A stretch of DNA of 64,000 bases from Xanthomonas massiliensis (GTDB taxonomy: Bacteria > Pseudomonadota > Gammaproteobacteria > Xanthomonadales > Xanthomonadaceae), in NCBI RefSeq assembly GCF_900018785.1, contig NZ_FCOY01000006.1:1302001-1366000 (forward strand). Direction: 5' to 3'. Positions 1 to 8,443 of the stretch are shown here, one piece after another (positions within the stretch are counted from its first letter, which is position 1; each line of letters begins with the position of its first letter). Made by a program: the position numbers and the translations under genes. The notes beneath the pieces were generated by a model. The model was not told the origin of the DNA, made no database searches, and saw nothing but the letters and a program-made list of their open reading frames with translations.

Positions 1-1346
1 GCGATGTAGTCGCTGGACACCCAGCCCTTGCCCGGCACCGTGCGCCCGGTCTTGAGCGGGATGTCGTAGTCGAAGCTGGGATTGAACGAATCGAGGAAGC
101 CGTAGCTGGAATACAGGTAGTCGCCGTAGCGCTTGTGCATCTCCTGCACCGCCGGGATCACCACCTCCGGCGCGAACGGCAGCGAGCCCAGCGCCGCGGT
201 CGGGGCCAGGGTGCCGTCGTCGAAGTTCTCGCGCAGGCCCGCCCCGCGCGAGGAATAGTGGCGGAACTGGCGCAGCTCGCCCTTGTATTCCTGCTCGGTG
301 TTCTGCGGCCCGTCGCTGGCGGTGAGGCCCCACACGTTCTCGCCGTAGTCGCGCCACTTCAGCGGGTTGTCGATGGCGTAGTCGCGCTGGGCCAGGGTGG
401 CGCGGCGGCTGTTGAGGAAGTAGTCGATGCCGCGCTCGCGCATGTACTGGTCCTGGATGTCGCGGAAATCGATCCAGACATGGCTGTACTGGTGGCCGAA
501 CATCGGCCCGAAGGACAGGTATTCCTGGCCCTCGTACACGCCCCAGTCGTTGTTGTAGGTGCGCGTCCACACCGTCCAGGCGTCGGGATCGACCGGGTGG
601 GTCGGCGAGCCCAGCGCCAGCACGTAGAGCATCATCGCCTCGTTGTAGCCCATCCAGTCGTGGGCGATGAAGCCGCTCTCCGGGAACCAGCCCATCGAGA
701 TCAGCGGCTTGCGCTGCTGCAGCCAGGGCCATTCCACGCGCCGGTAGAGGGCGTCGGCGATGCTGCGGATCTCCTTCTCCTGCGCGGTGTCGCCGTCGTA
801 GTAGGACTGGGCGAACAGCACGCCCATCATCAGCAGCGCGGTGTCCACGCTGGACAGCTCCACCCAGCTGTCGTAGCGGCGCCCGTCCTGCATGTCCAGG
901 AAATGGTAGTAGAAGCCGTGGAACCCGGCCCGGCCGGTGCGTTGCGGGCCCATCGGCAGGTCGCGCAGGAAGCGCAGCGTGGTCAGGGTGCGGTCGATCG
1001 CCTGGCTGCGGCTGATCCAGTCGTTCTCGATGCCGATCGGATAGGCGGTCAGCGCGAAGCCGACCGAGGCGACGCTGGCGAACGGCCGCGACGGGTAGCG
1101 GTCCGGGGTCAGGCCATTGACCTCGTTGGTGGTGTCCCAGAAGAACTGGAAGGTCCGGCGCTCGATGTCGGCGAACAACGGCGGCAGTTCCGGCTTGACC
1201 GGCCGCGGCGGCAACTGCGCTTCCATCAGGATCACCTTGGGGGCCTCTGTTCTGGCCGGTTGTTCCGGCTGGCGGCATGCGGCCAGCCCCAGGGCCAGTC
1301 CCAATACCCCTATCCATCTCGTCTGCCGTTGCGTGAGCGGCCTCAT
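1..1346 (-). CDS. glucoamylase-family (PF10091-like) lipoprotein, 3' end cut by window
   Basis: About 449 codons are visible; the C-terminus lies beyond the left edge. The N-terminus has basic residues, a hydrophobic stretch and a lipobox-like LGLAAC near residue 24, so the product is probably an outer-membrane or periplasmic lipoprotein. The body has the run FQFFWDTTNEVNG, then WVELSSVDTALLMMG, GWFPESGF and GHQYSHVWIDFRD, all typical of the glucoamylase-like family that includes GH144 beta-1,2-glucanases. The likely role is cleaving an oligoglucan that enters through the adjacent TonB receptor; the exact linkage cannot be read from sequence. The start is the ATG at 1346 behind a weak AGGGA. 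A LacI-type operator sits 12 bases upstream, so this gene probably has its own repressed promoter. Family call firm, substrate uncertain. Confidence 0.8.
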   Translation of the reverse strand, partial: MRPLTQRQTRWIGVLGLALGLAACRQPEQPARTEAPKVILMEAQLPPRPVKPELPPLFADIERRTFQFFWDTTNEVNGLTPDRYPSRPFASVASVGFALTAYPIGIENDWISRSQAIDRTLTTLRFLRDLPMGPQRTGRAGFHGFYYHFLDMQDGRRYDSWVELSSVDTALLMMGVLFAQSYYDGDTAQEKEIRSIADALYRRVEWPWLQQRKPLISMGWFPESGFIAHDWMGYNEAMMLYVLALGSPTHPVDPDAWTVWTRTYNNDWGVYEGQEYLSFGPMFGHQYSHVWIDFRDIQDQYMRERGIDYFLNSRRATLAQRDYAIDNPLKWRDYGENVWGLTASDGPQNTEQEYKGELRQFRHYSSRGAGLRENFDDGTLAPTAALGSLPFAPEVVIPAVQEMHKRYGDYLYSSYGFLDSFNPSFDYDIPLKTGRTVPGKGWVSSDYI

Positions 1347-1357
1347 GAATCCCTGCC

Positions 1358-1371
1358 TGGAATCGATTACA
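1358..1371. promoter_or_regulatory. putative LacI-family operator before the glycanase gene
   Basis: TGGAATCGATTACA, read on the minus strand as TGTAATCGATTCCA. It is a near-palindrome with a central CG, as LacI-family operators usually are. It differs by one base from the site at 5668-5681 in front of the lacI-type gene. It lies between the receptor gene's terminator and the glycanase start, where a repressor would block transcription. Confidence 0.6.
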
Positions 1372-1385
1372 TGGAACGATCGAAA

Positions 1386-1439
1386 GAAGGGCCGTGCCGG
1401 CCCCTTCCGCGCGGTCCGGCCACCCTCGCGGGTGGCCGG
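1386..1439 (-). terminator. double hairpin after the TonB receptor gene
   Basis: Two stems follow the receptor stop codon. The first (1416-1439) is a perfect 10-bp stem, CCGGCCACCC/GGGTGGCCGG, with a 4-base loop. The second (1386-1407) is a 9-bp stem with one bulge, followed on the minus strand by CTTTC. Together they probably separate receptor transcription from the glycanase gene. Confidence 0.55.
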
Positions 1440-1455
1440 CCGATGCCGGGTACGC

Positions 1456-4400
1456 TCAGAACCTGAAGCCTACCTCGACCTTGACCTGGCGCGGCACGCC
1501 GACGATGTCGCCGGTGGTGTTGTAGCTGGCCAGCAGCCTGCCGTTGTCGTCCACGTAGTTGATGTCCGCGTAGTTCTCGAAATTGAACACGTTGAGGATG
1601 TCCAGGCGCGCATACAGGGTGGTCTCGCCCGGCAGGGCGAATTCCTTGGTGGCCTGCAGGTCCACCGAGCGGTAGCCCCACACCTTGCCGCCCACCAGGA
1701 AGCGGCCGCTGCCGCCCGGGTAGGCGCCGGCGGGCATCGCCGCCGGTGCGTTGGTGCCGGTCGGGTCGATCGACACCACGCTGTTGCCCGCCGTCGGCGT
1801 GGCCAGGGTCAGCTTGCCGCCGAAGGTGATGCCCCACGGGCCGGCGTACGAGCCGGTGAGCACCAGGCGATGGCGCGGCGCGGCGTTGGACTTGATGAAG
1901 GGATAGTCCTGGATGGTCTCGGCGTCGAACGAGTAATGCTCGTTGACGTCGCGGTTCTGGCGCGCGTTGGTCCAGGTATAGGCCGCCGAGGCGCCCCAGC
2001 CGGACTCCTTGGTGAACGGCTTCTGCGCCGACAGCAGTACCTGGGTGGTGCGGGTCTTGATGCCGTTGTTGCCCAGGATCAGGCTGCCGAAGCCCGGCAG
2101 GCCGCAGCCCCAGGGCTGGCCGTAGTAATCGTCGCTGGTACCGGCCAGGCTGGAATCGCACAGCGAGGCCTGGTCCCAGAAGCTGCCGTTCGGGTAGCGG
2201 TTGCCCAGGGTGAAGGCGAAGCCGTCGTAGCTGAGCACGCGGCTCACGGTCACGTCGGTCAGCCAGTCGCCCATCTGGTTGGACATGCCCAGGCTGAACT
2301 GGTCCGAATACGGGACCTTCAGGTTGTTGTTGAGCATGTCGACCTCGGTGCCGGCGTTGGAGGCCGGGCCGACCAGCGCCTGCAGGGCCGCCAGGCCGCC
2401 GGTCAGGTAGGCCGGATCCCAGTCGTAGCACGGCGAGGCGCCGCGGTAGCACGAGCCGGTATCCGGATCGCGGAAGTTCACCGTCACCTGCGGCAGCGCG
2501 GACTTGGTGGTCTCCAGCTGCAGGTAGTCGAACAGGTCGCGGTCGTAGGCGCGTCCCGCGCCGCCGTGGACCACGTGCTGCTCGTCGGCGTTGATGTCGT
2601 AGGAGAAGCCCAGGCGCGGCTGCCAGGCGTCCTTGAACGCATGGCGATTGTGGCCGGTGCTGATGTAGTCGTTGACGTTCACCCCGCCCAGCGCCAGCGA
2701 CTGCGCATAGGTCTGCCCGGCCGGTCCGTTCGGATCCTGGCTGTTGAGCGCGTCGATCACATTCTGCGGGGTCACGAAGTTCAGGTACGCCGGGTTCTTC
2801 TCGTAGTCCCAGCGCAGGCCGATGTTGAGCATCAGGTGGTCGTTGACCTGCCAGTCGTCCTGGATGAACAGGCCCCACTGCTTGGCGCTGGTCTTCACGC
2901 TGGGTGCCAGCCCGCCGATGCCGTTGACCGGCTTGGTGAAGAACGCCTTGTACGGGGTATCGCTGCCGAAGCTGTCGTTGTCCAGCGAATAGTAGAACTG
3001 CGGGTTGATGTCCAGCGCATCGGCCGCGTACAGGTCGATGTCCTTGTACTTGGCACCCATCTTGATGGTGTGGTCGCCCTTCCACTGGAACGAGTCGAAG
3101 GTGATGTTGTTCTCGAGCGACCAGCCCTTCTGGCCCTTGGTCTGCGCGGCCAGCGGCGAACCGCCCTCGATCGCGACGATGGTGGCGTCGTCGCTCGCGG
3201 TGGGCGTGGTGTAGACGTAGCCGTTGCCGTAGGTCACCGGCACCGGGTTGTTGAACGAATCCTCGTGGGTGAGGATCGTCTCATTGTACCAGCGGTCGGC
3301 GCTGTGGTTCCAGCGCAGCGCGTAGCGCTTGTCGTAGTTGTCGGTGGTGGTGCCGTGCGAGGCGGCATCGGTATCGCCGAAATTCGCCTGGTGCTCGTTG
3401 CGGTACTGGTAGGACAGCTCGAAGCGGTCGGCGTCGGTCGGCTCCCAGTCGATCTTGCCGAAGGCCAGGTCCTGCTTGAACGACTGGCTGCCCGCGCCCA
3501 GCTGCGCGGCGGCGTCGGCCGGCAGCGCCGACACCGCGCCTGCGGCGTTGCCGTCGGGGGAGACCGTGGTCGGCAGGTCGAAGCGCTTGGCCTCGTAGGT
3601 CAGGAAGAAGTGCATGCGGTCCTGGACGATCGGGCCGCCCACCGCGAAGCCGTATTCCTTCTCCTGCGAGGAGGCCTTGTCCGCGCCCGGCTGCTTCTCG
3701 GCCGGCGTCGGCGAGCGCATGTCCTCGTCGGTGTAGCGGTAGAACGCCTCGCCGTGGAACTCGTTGGTGCCGGACTTGGTCGCCGCGGTCACCGCCGCGC
3801 TGGAGATCTGGCCGTACTCGGCCTTGTAGTTGGAGGTGATGACCTTGTATTCGCCGATCGCCAGCTGCGGGAACGGGTTGCCCGCGCTGCCGAACTGGCC
3901 GGCCACGCCGCCTTCCTTGACGTAGCTCTTCTGGCCGACGCCGTCGATGTAGACGTTGGTGGAGCTGGTGTTCTGCGCACCGCCGCGCAGGGAGGTGTTG
4001 CCCTTGGCGTCCCGGGTGAAGATCATGCCCGGCACCGCGTCGGCGAACTCCAGGAAGTTGCGCGAGACCTGCGGCACGGTCTGGATCTGCTGCAGCGAGA
4101 TCGTCTTGGCCACCTCGGAGGTGCGCACCTCCTGCAGCACCGGCGCGGTCACGGTGACCGTGTCCAGGGTCTTGGCCGGCCCCGCCGGGGCTTGCGCGGA
4201 CGTGCCGCCGCCCAGGTCCAGGTTGGTGGTGGAGGCCACCGTCAGGGTCACCGTCTGCGAAACGCCGTTGGCCACGACCGTATAGGTGCCCGGATCCAGG
4301 CCGATCAGCGAATAGCTGCCGTCCTCGCGGGTGGTGGTGCGGCGCACCGAACCGGTCGCCACGTTGGTGGCCACCACCTCGGTGCCGGCCTGGGCCTGGG

Positions 4401-4542
4401 CCACCTGGCCGCGCAGGTTGGCGTTGGCCGACTGGGCCATCACCTCCCCGGCCGCACCGATCAGCAGGCAGCTGGCCAGGGCGCAGGTGAGCAGTTTGCG
4501 TGCCGGATGGCGGCGCGGATGCTGGTTGTCGTTGGAAGTCAT
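1456..4542 (-). CDS. TonB-dependent receptor, Oar-like, with carboxypeptidase-regulatory-like domain
   Basis: 1028 residues. The signal peptide ends near residue 36 (GEVMAQS). Next comes a carboxypeptidase-D regulatory-like beta domain at about 40-110 (TREDGSYSLIGLDPGTYTV), a TonB-box-like DTVTVTA at 127-133, a plug domain (NFLEFADAVPGM, NVYIDGVGQKS) and a beta-barrel ending in aromatic VEVGFRF, the usual outer-membrane insertion signal. The product should import a ligand across the outer membrane using TonB energy. Its setting between a LacI regulator and a glycanase points to an oligosaccharide. The ATG at 4542 is preceded by a strong GGAGGGGG. The gene starts 32 bases after the lacI stop, so the two are probably cotranscribed. 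Confidence 0.9.
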   Translation of the reverse strand: MTSNDNQHPRRHPARKLLTCALASCLLIGAAGEVMAQSANANLRGQVAQAQAGTEVVATNVATGSVRRTTTREDGSYSLIGLDPGTYTVVANGVSQTVTLTVASTTNLDLGGGTSAQAPAGPAKTLDTVTVTAPVLQEVRTSEVAKTISLQQIQTVPQVSRNFLEFADAVPGMIFTRDAKGNTSLRGGAQNTSSTNVYIDGVGQKSYVKEGGVAGQFGSAGNPFPQLAIGEYKVITSNYKAEYGQISSAAVTAATKSGTNEFHGEAFYRYTDEDMRSPTPAEKQPGADKASSQEKEYGFAVGGPIVQDRMHFFLTYEAKRFDLPTTVSPDGNAAGAVSALPADAAAQLGAGSQSFKQDLAFGKIDWEPTDADRFELSYQYRNEHQANFGDTDAASHGTTTDNYDKRYALRWNHSADRWYNETILTHEDSFNNPVPVTYGNGYVYTTPTASDDATIVAIEGGSPLAAQTKGQKGWSLENNITFDSFQWKGDHTIKMGAKYKDIDLYAADALDINPQFYYSLDNDSFGSDTPYKAFFTKPVNGIGGLAPSVKTSAKQWGLFIQDDWQVNDHLMLNIGLRWDYEKNPAYLNFVTPQNVIDALNSQDPNGPAGQTYAQSLALGGVNVNDYISTGHNRHAFKDAWQPRLGFSYDINADEQHVVHGGAGRAYDRDLFDYLQLETTKSALPQVTVNFRDPDTGSCYRGASPCYDWDPAYLTGGLAALQALVGPASNAGTEVDMLNNNLKVPYSDQFSLGMSNQMGDWLTDVTVSRVLSYDGFAFTLGNRYPNGSFWDQASLCDSSLAGTSDDYYGQPWGCGLPGFGSLILGNNGIKTRTTQVLLSAQKPFTKESGWGASAAYTWTNARQNRDVNEHYSFDAETIQDYPFIKSNAAPRHRLVLTGSYAGPWGITFGGKLTLATPTAGNSVVSIDPTGTNAPAAMPAGAYPGGSGRFLVGGKVWGYRSVDLQATKEFALPGETTLYARLDILNVFNFENYADINYVDDNGRLLASYNTTGDIVGVPRQVKVEVGFRF

Positions 4543-4574
4543 GTGCAATCCCCCTCCCAGGGGTGATGGTGTCG

Positions 4575-5621
4575 TCATAAGGGGTCGGTACCGCGCGCGG
4601 CACCTCGGGTGGGTACGCCGGTGGATTCGCGCACGACCAGCTCGGGCACCAGCTCCTGGCGGAATCCATCCGCCGGCGCGCCCGAATCGATCTGCGCCAC
4701 CAGGCGCGAGGCGGCCTTGCGGCCGAGTTCGGCAATGCTGACCCGCATCGTGGTCAGCGCGGGATGGACGAAGCGCGCCAGCGGGATGTCGTCGAATCCC
4801 GCCAGGGCGATCTGCTCGGGCACGCGCAGGCCGGCCTGGGTGAAGGCATACAGGCAGCCCAGCGCCATCATGTCGTTGGCGGCGAACACCGCCTGCGGCA
4901 ACGCGCCGGAGGCCAGCAGCGCCTGCCCGGCGCGGTGGCCGGCGGCCTCGTCGAAGTCGCCCTCGAGCACGCGCGTGGCGATGCCCGGGCCGTGCGCGGC
5001 GATGGCATCGCGGAAGCCGCGCAGGCGCTCGCCCGCGTCGTAGTTGGAGGCCGGGCCGGAAATGAAGGCGATGTCGCGGTAGCCGCGCCCGAGCAGGTGC
5101 TCGGTCATCGCCACGGCCCCGGCGTGGTCGTCGATGTTGAGCACCGCGTGGGCGTCGTCGGCCGGCATGCGCGTGTTGACCAGCACCGCCGGCACATCGG
5201 CGGGCAGGTTGGCGGCCAGCCACCCCGGGCTCTCCACGTAGGGCGAAAGCACCAGCAACCCGTCCACGCGGCCGCGCATGGACTGCAGCGCCAGCACCTG
5301 GGCCTGGGGATCACCGTGGTAGCTGGACACCAGCAGGTGGCGGTCCTGCTGGCGCGCCACGGCATCGATGCCGCGGATCAGCTCGGAGAAGAACTCGCCG
5401 TGCAGGTCCGGCAGGACCACGCCCAGGGTCTGGGTGCGGCGGCTGCTCAGGCTGCGCGCGGCGGCGTTGGGCGAGTAGTGCAGCTGGCGCGCGGCCTCGA
5501 CCACGCGTTCGCGGACCGGCTCGGCCACGTTGTGCCGGCCGTTGAGCGCGCGCGAGACGGTGGCCACGGAAACCCCGGCCAGCCGCGCGACGTCACGGAT
5601 GGTGATCGAACCCTTCGCCAC
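4575..5621 (-). CDS. LacI-family transcriptional repressor
   Basis: 348 residues from the GTG at 5621. An in-frame ATG 15 bases upstream is possible, but GGAGGG sits 8 bases before the GTG, so the GTG is preferred. The helix-turn-helix is at about residues 6-30 (TIRDVARLAGVSVATVSRALN), followed by the hinge YSPNAAARSL and a periplasmic-binding-protein-like sugar-sensing domain (GVVLPDLHGEFFSELIRGID, FAANDMMALG, GFDDIPLARF). It should bind a palindromic operator and release it on binding a sugar. Matching 14-bp sites occur before this gene and before the glycanase gene, suggesting autoregulation and control of the locus. Confidence 0.92.
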   Translation of the reverse strand: MAKGSITIRDVARLAGVSVATVSRALNGRHNVAEPVRERVVEAARQLHYSPNAAARSLSSRRTQTLGVVLPDLHGEFFSELIRGIDAVARQQDRHLLVSSYHGDPQAQVLALQSMRGRVDGLLVLSPYVESPGWLAANLPADVPAVLVNTRMPADDAHAVLNIDDHAGAVAMTEHLLGRGYRDIAFISGPASNYDAGERLRGFRDAIAAHGPGIATRVLEGDFDEAAGHRAGQALLASGALPQAVFAANDMMALGCLYAFTQAGLRVPEQIALAGFDDIPLARFVHPALTTMRVSIAELGRKAASRLVAQIDSGAPADGFRQELVPELVVRESTGVPTRGAARGTDPL

Positions 5622-5667
5622 CGAGCCGCCCTCCACGGTCGAGACGCCAGTCCACCTGATGACGGAC

Positions 5668-5681
5668 TGTAACCGATTCCA
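5668..5681. promoter_or_regulatory. putative LacI-family operator before the regulator gene
   Basis: TGTAACCGATTCCA, 46 bases upstream of the GTG start. It matches the minus-strand reading of the 1358-1371 site at 13 of 14 positions. The position suits autorepression of the lacI-receptor transcript. Confidence 0.6.
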
Positions 5682-5834
5682 CGCGCAAGGCGATATGCGT
5701 CACGGGGTGGCCTTTGCACGCACGTTGGCAGGACACTTCGACGTCATCCCATGACCGCCGGAACCAAAACGCGCGCAATTTAACACGTTGCCAACACTTG
5801 AAGCGTGTTCGTCACACGCATGCAACCTGGCGCC

Positions 5835-6116
5835 TTACTCGCCCGGGGCCTGCGCCCGGATCGCCAGGGCATGGATGTCGCGCTGCATCATCTCGCCCAG
5901 CGCCGCATAGACCGCACGATGGCGCGCCAATGGCGCCATGCCGGCGAAGGCGGGACTGACGACGGTCACGCTGAAATGGCCGCGGCCATCGCGCGCGCCG
6001 GCATGGCCGGCGTGCTTGTGGCTGTCGTCCACCACTTCCAGCCGCGATGGCGAGAACGCCGCCTGCAATGCCTGGCGGATGCGCTCGACGCGGCTCCCGG
6101 CCTCGGGGCGGCTCAC
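5835..6116 (-). CDS. BolA-family protein
   Basis: 93 residues from a GTG at 6116 that overlaps the preceding yciI stop (GTGA). The small alpha/beta BolA fold is recognisable from [10 protein letters not shown], the [13 protein letters not shown] loop and the helix [15 protein letters not shown]. BolA-type proteins partner with monothiol glutaredoxins in Fe-S cluster handling; which subgroup this one belongs to cannot be settled here. No ATG alternative fits the family N-terminus, so the coupled GTG start is chosen. Confidence 0.85.
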   Translation of the reverse strand: MSRPEAGSRVERIRQALQAAFSPSRLEVVDDSHKHAGHAGARDGRGHFSVTVVSPAFAGMAPLARHRAVYAALGEMMQRDIHALAIRAQAPGE

Positions 6117-6412
6117 GGCAATGTCTTGCGGAACGGGCGCACGTCCACGCGCGCGTAGACGCCGGCGGCCACGTACGGGTCCTGCGCGGCCCACGCGCGT
6201 GCCTGCTCGAGCGAATCGAACTCGGCGATCACCACGCTGCCGCTGAATCCGGCCGGGCCCGGGTCCTCGGCGTCGATCGCCGGACACGGGCCGGCCACCA
6301 GCAGCCGCCCCGCATCGACCAGCGCCTGCAACCGCGCCAGGTGCGCCGCGCGCGCCTGCAGGCGCGCGGCCAGCACGTCCTGTCCGTCGAACCCCTCGAT
6401 CACGTACCACAT
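6113..6412 (-). CDS. YciI-family protein
   Basis: 99 residues with the typical compact ferredoxin-like pattern: MWYVIEGFD at the start, [49 protein letters not shown] and VRPFRKTL. The family's His/Asp-containing pocket is conserved but its biochemical role is poorly known. The start has GGAGG seven bases upstream. It is translationally coupled to the downstream bolA gene by a 4-base overlap, an arrangement common in gammaproteobacteria. Confidence 0.88.
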   Translation of the reverse strand: MWYVIEGFDGQDVLAARLQARAAHLARLQALVDAGRLLVAGPCPAIDAEDPGPAGFSGSVVIAEFDSLEQARAWAAQDPYVAAGVYARVDVRPFRKTLP

Positions 6413-6753
6413 GCAAGCCTCCGCAAGGCATCACCACAAGATGAAGGCGATTCTAAACGCCGCTGGACACCGGCCACAGCCGCGCATTACTCTAGCCCGC
6501 AATCCCGCGCGACCCGGAATGCAGCGGCCCGTCGGCCCGGCGCGAAGCCCCGCCCGACGCCCGATTCGCTGCCCCCGCCTCCCGCGTCGCGAGACGACCT
6601 CTTCGCCGTTCCCCGTGCCCGCATGCCGTGCAGGCCACGATCGCAGTTGACTTGCATGCCCGCCCGCGCGCGGGATGCCCGGATACCGAGCCGGGCCGGC
6701 GGCCCCGCCGGCAGGCGACCGCCCGGCCACCGCACCACCTGACGCCCCAATCG
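6413..6753. other. intergenic region between divergent yciI and scpA
   Basis: 341 bases holding two divergent promoters. A TAGAAT-like -10 for the yciI side can be read on the minus strand at 6450-6455. No convincing gene was found on either strand; the open frames here lack family features. Confidence 0.5.
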
Positions 6754-7668
6754 ATGACCTCCGAGCTCGCGCACGCCGCGAATCCGCCAACCGGGAGCCA
6801 ACACGCCCCACAGCAGCAGGAGATGCCGCTGGCGGTGGTGCATGGCCAGCCGCTGCTGCAGGTGCCGCAGGACCTGTACATCCCGCCGGATGCGCTGGAA
6901 GTGATCCTGGACGCCTTCGAGGGCCCGCTGGACCTGCTGCTGTACCTGATCCGGCGGCAGAACCTGGACATCCTCGACATCCCCGTGGCCGAGATCACCC
7001 GGCAGTACGTCGACTACATCAACGTGATGCAGGAACTGCGCTTCGAGCTGGCGGCCGAGTATCTGGTGATGGCCGCGATCCTGGCCGAGATCAAGTCGCG
7101 CATGCTGCTGCCGCGGCCGCCGGCCGAGGAAGGCGTGGAGGACGACCCGCGCGCGGACCTGGTGCGGCGCCTGCAGGAATACGAGCGCTTCAAGCAGGCC
7201 GCCGAGGACCTGGACGCCCTGCCCCGGCTGGATCGCGACACCGTCGCGGCGACCGCCTTCGTGCCGGACCGCTCCACCATCCGCCTGCCGCCGCCGGTGG
7301 AACTCAAGGAGATGCTGCTGGCCCTGCACGACGTGCTCAAGCGCGCCGAGCTGTTCAGCGGCCACGCGATCAAGCGCGAGGCGCTGAGCGTGCGCCAGCG
7401 CATGGGCGAGGTGCTGGGGCGGCTGGGCGATGGCGCCTTCCACCGCTTCGAGAGCCTGTTCACCGCCGAGGAAGGCCGCCTCGGCGTGCTGGTCACCTTC
7501 CTGGCCATGCTGGAGCTGGCCAAGGAACAGTTGCTGGACCTGGTGCAGGAAGCGCCGCTGGCGCCGATCTACGTCAAGTCGCTGGCGCTGAACAACACCA
7601 ACGAACCGCTGCAGTTCTCCAGCGAGTTCGACGAGGACGGCGGCGATGCCGCCGCCGAGCCCGCCTGA
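6754..7668 (+). CDS. scpA: segregation and condensation protein A (kleisin)
   Basis: 304 residues. ScpA is the kleisin that links Smc heads and binds ScpB dimers in the condensin complex organising the nucleoid. Diagnostic are FEGPLDLLLYLIRRQNLDILDIPVAEITRQYVDYI at about 50-90 (the N-terminal Smc-neck-binding helices), EYLVMAAILAEIKSRMLLPRP, and a C-terminal winged helix (VTFLAMLELAKEQLLDLVQ) that binds the Smc cap. A linker rich in Gln and Pro precedes the core. The ATG at 6754 is chosen because earlier in-frame codons encode low-complexity Arg/Pro sequence. scpB follows after 13 bases. Confidence 0.95.
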   Translation: MTSELAHAANPPTGSQHAPQQQEMPLAVVHGQPLLQVPQDLYIPPDALEVILDAFEGPLDLLLYLIRRQNLDILDIPVAEITRQYVDYINVMQELRFELAAEYLVMAAILAEIKSRMLLPRPPAEEGVEDDPRADLVRRLQEYERFKQAAEDLDALPRLDRDTVAATAFVPDRSTIRLPPPVELKEMLLALHDVLKRAELFSGHAIKREALSVRQRMGEVLGRLGDGAFHRFESLFTAEEGRLGVLVTFLAMLELAKEQLLDLVQEAPLAPIYVKSLALNNTNEPLQFSSEFDEDGGDAAAEPA

Positions 7669-7681
7669 CCCGGACCTGCGC

Positions 7682-8443
7682 ATGGATTCGAGCCTGATCG
7701 CCCCGATCGTGGAAGCCGCCCTCCTCGCCTCCAGCCAGCCGCTGACGGTGGCGCAGCTGTACGAGCTGTTCCCCGAGGAGGCCCCGGCGCCGCCGGGCAG
7801 CATCGAGCAGGCGCTGGAACAGCTGCGCGAGGCCTGCGCCGAGCGCGGCGTGGAGCTGGTCGAGGTCGCCTCCGGCTTCCGTTTCCAGGTCAAGGCCGCG
7901 GTGCATCCGTGGGTGGCGCGGCTGTGGACCGAGCGCCGCACCAAGTACACCCGCGCCACCCTGGAGACGCTGGCGCTGATCGCCTACCGCCAGCCGATCA
8001 CCCGCGGCGAGATCGAGCAGGTGCGCGGCGTGGCGGTGAGCAGCAACATCATCCAGGCACTGGAAGAACGCGAGTGGATCCGCGTGGTCGGCCACCGCGA
8101 CGTGCCCGGCCGGCCGGCGCTGTTCGGCACCACCAAGGCGTTCCTGGACTACTTCGGCCTCCGGCGCCTGGACGACCTGCCGCCGCTGTCCGAGCTGAAG
8201 GACTTCGGCGAGCTGGAACCGCAGCTGCCGCTGGAACGCGACGCTCCGGACCCCGCCGCCCTCGCGCCGGTCGCCGTCCCCCTCCCCGATCCGGGCATGC
8301 CGCCAGCGGCGGCCGGCCCCGACGACTCTCCCGCCGCCGCGGATATCCCGCAGGCCGGTACCGAACCTTCCCCGGCGCCCGAGGGCGCCGACCACCCAGA
8401 GGCCGCTGCCGACGCACCGGCCGGAGCACATGTAGATGAGTGA
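7682..8443 (+). CDS. scpB: segregation and condensation protein B
   Basis: 253 residues from the ATG at 7682; an in-frame ATG at 7646 lies inside scpA and adds a Pro-rich stretch unlike the family. Two winged-helix domains are seen: IVEAALLASSQPLTVAQLYELF and RATLETLALIAYRQPITRGEIEQVRGVAVSSNIIQALEER, the second holding the ScpB signature. The last 75 or so residues are a Pro/Ala/acidic tail typical of xanthomonad homologues. ScpB dimers bind the ScpA linker. The 3' end overlaps rluB by 8 bases. Confidence 0.95.
   Translation: MDSSLIAPIVEAALLASSQPLTVAQLYELFPEEAPAPPGSIEQALEQLREACAERGVELVEVASGFRFQVKAAVHPWVARLWTERRTKYTRATLETLALIAYRQPITRGEIEQVRGVAVSSNIIQALEEREWIRVVGHRDVPGRPALFGTTKAFLDYFGLRRLDDLPPLSELKDFGELEPQLPLERDAPDPAALAPVAVPLPDPGMPPAAAGPDDSPAAADIPQAGTEPSPAPEGADHPEAAADAPAGAHVDE

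Noticed and set aside
1117-4566. Plus-strand open frame of 1149 codons opposite the TonB receptor
   Set aside because: Val/Gly/Ala/Arg-rich low-complexity translation with no domain; it is the antisense shadow of the receptor gene in a high-GC genome.
5770-5815. AACACG...CGTGTT inverted repeat after bolA considered as a further LacI operator
   Set aside because: It does not match the 14-bp operators at 1358 and 5668; more likely a weak bolA terminator with a long loop.
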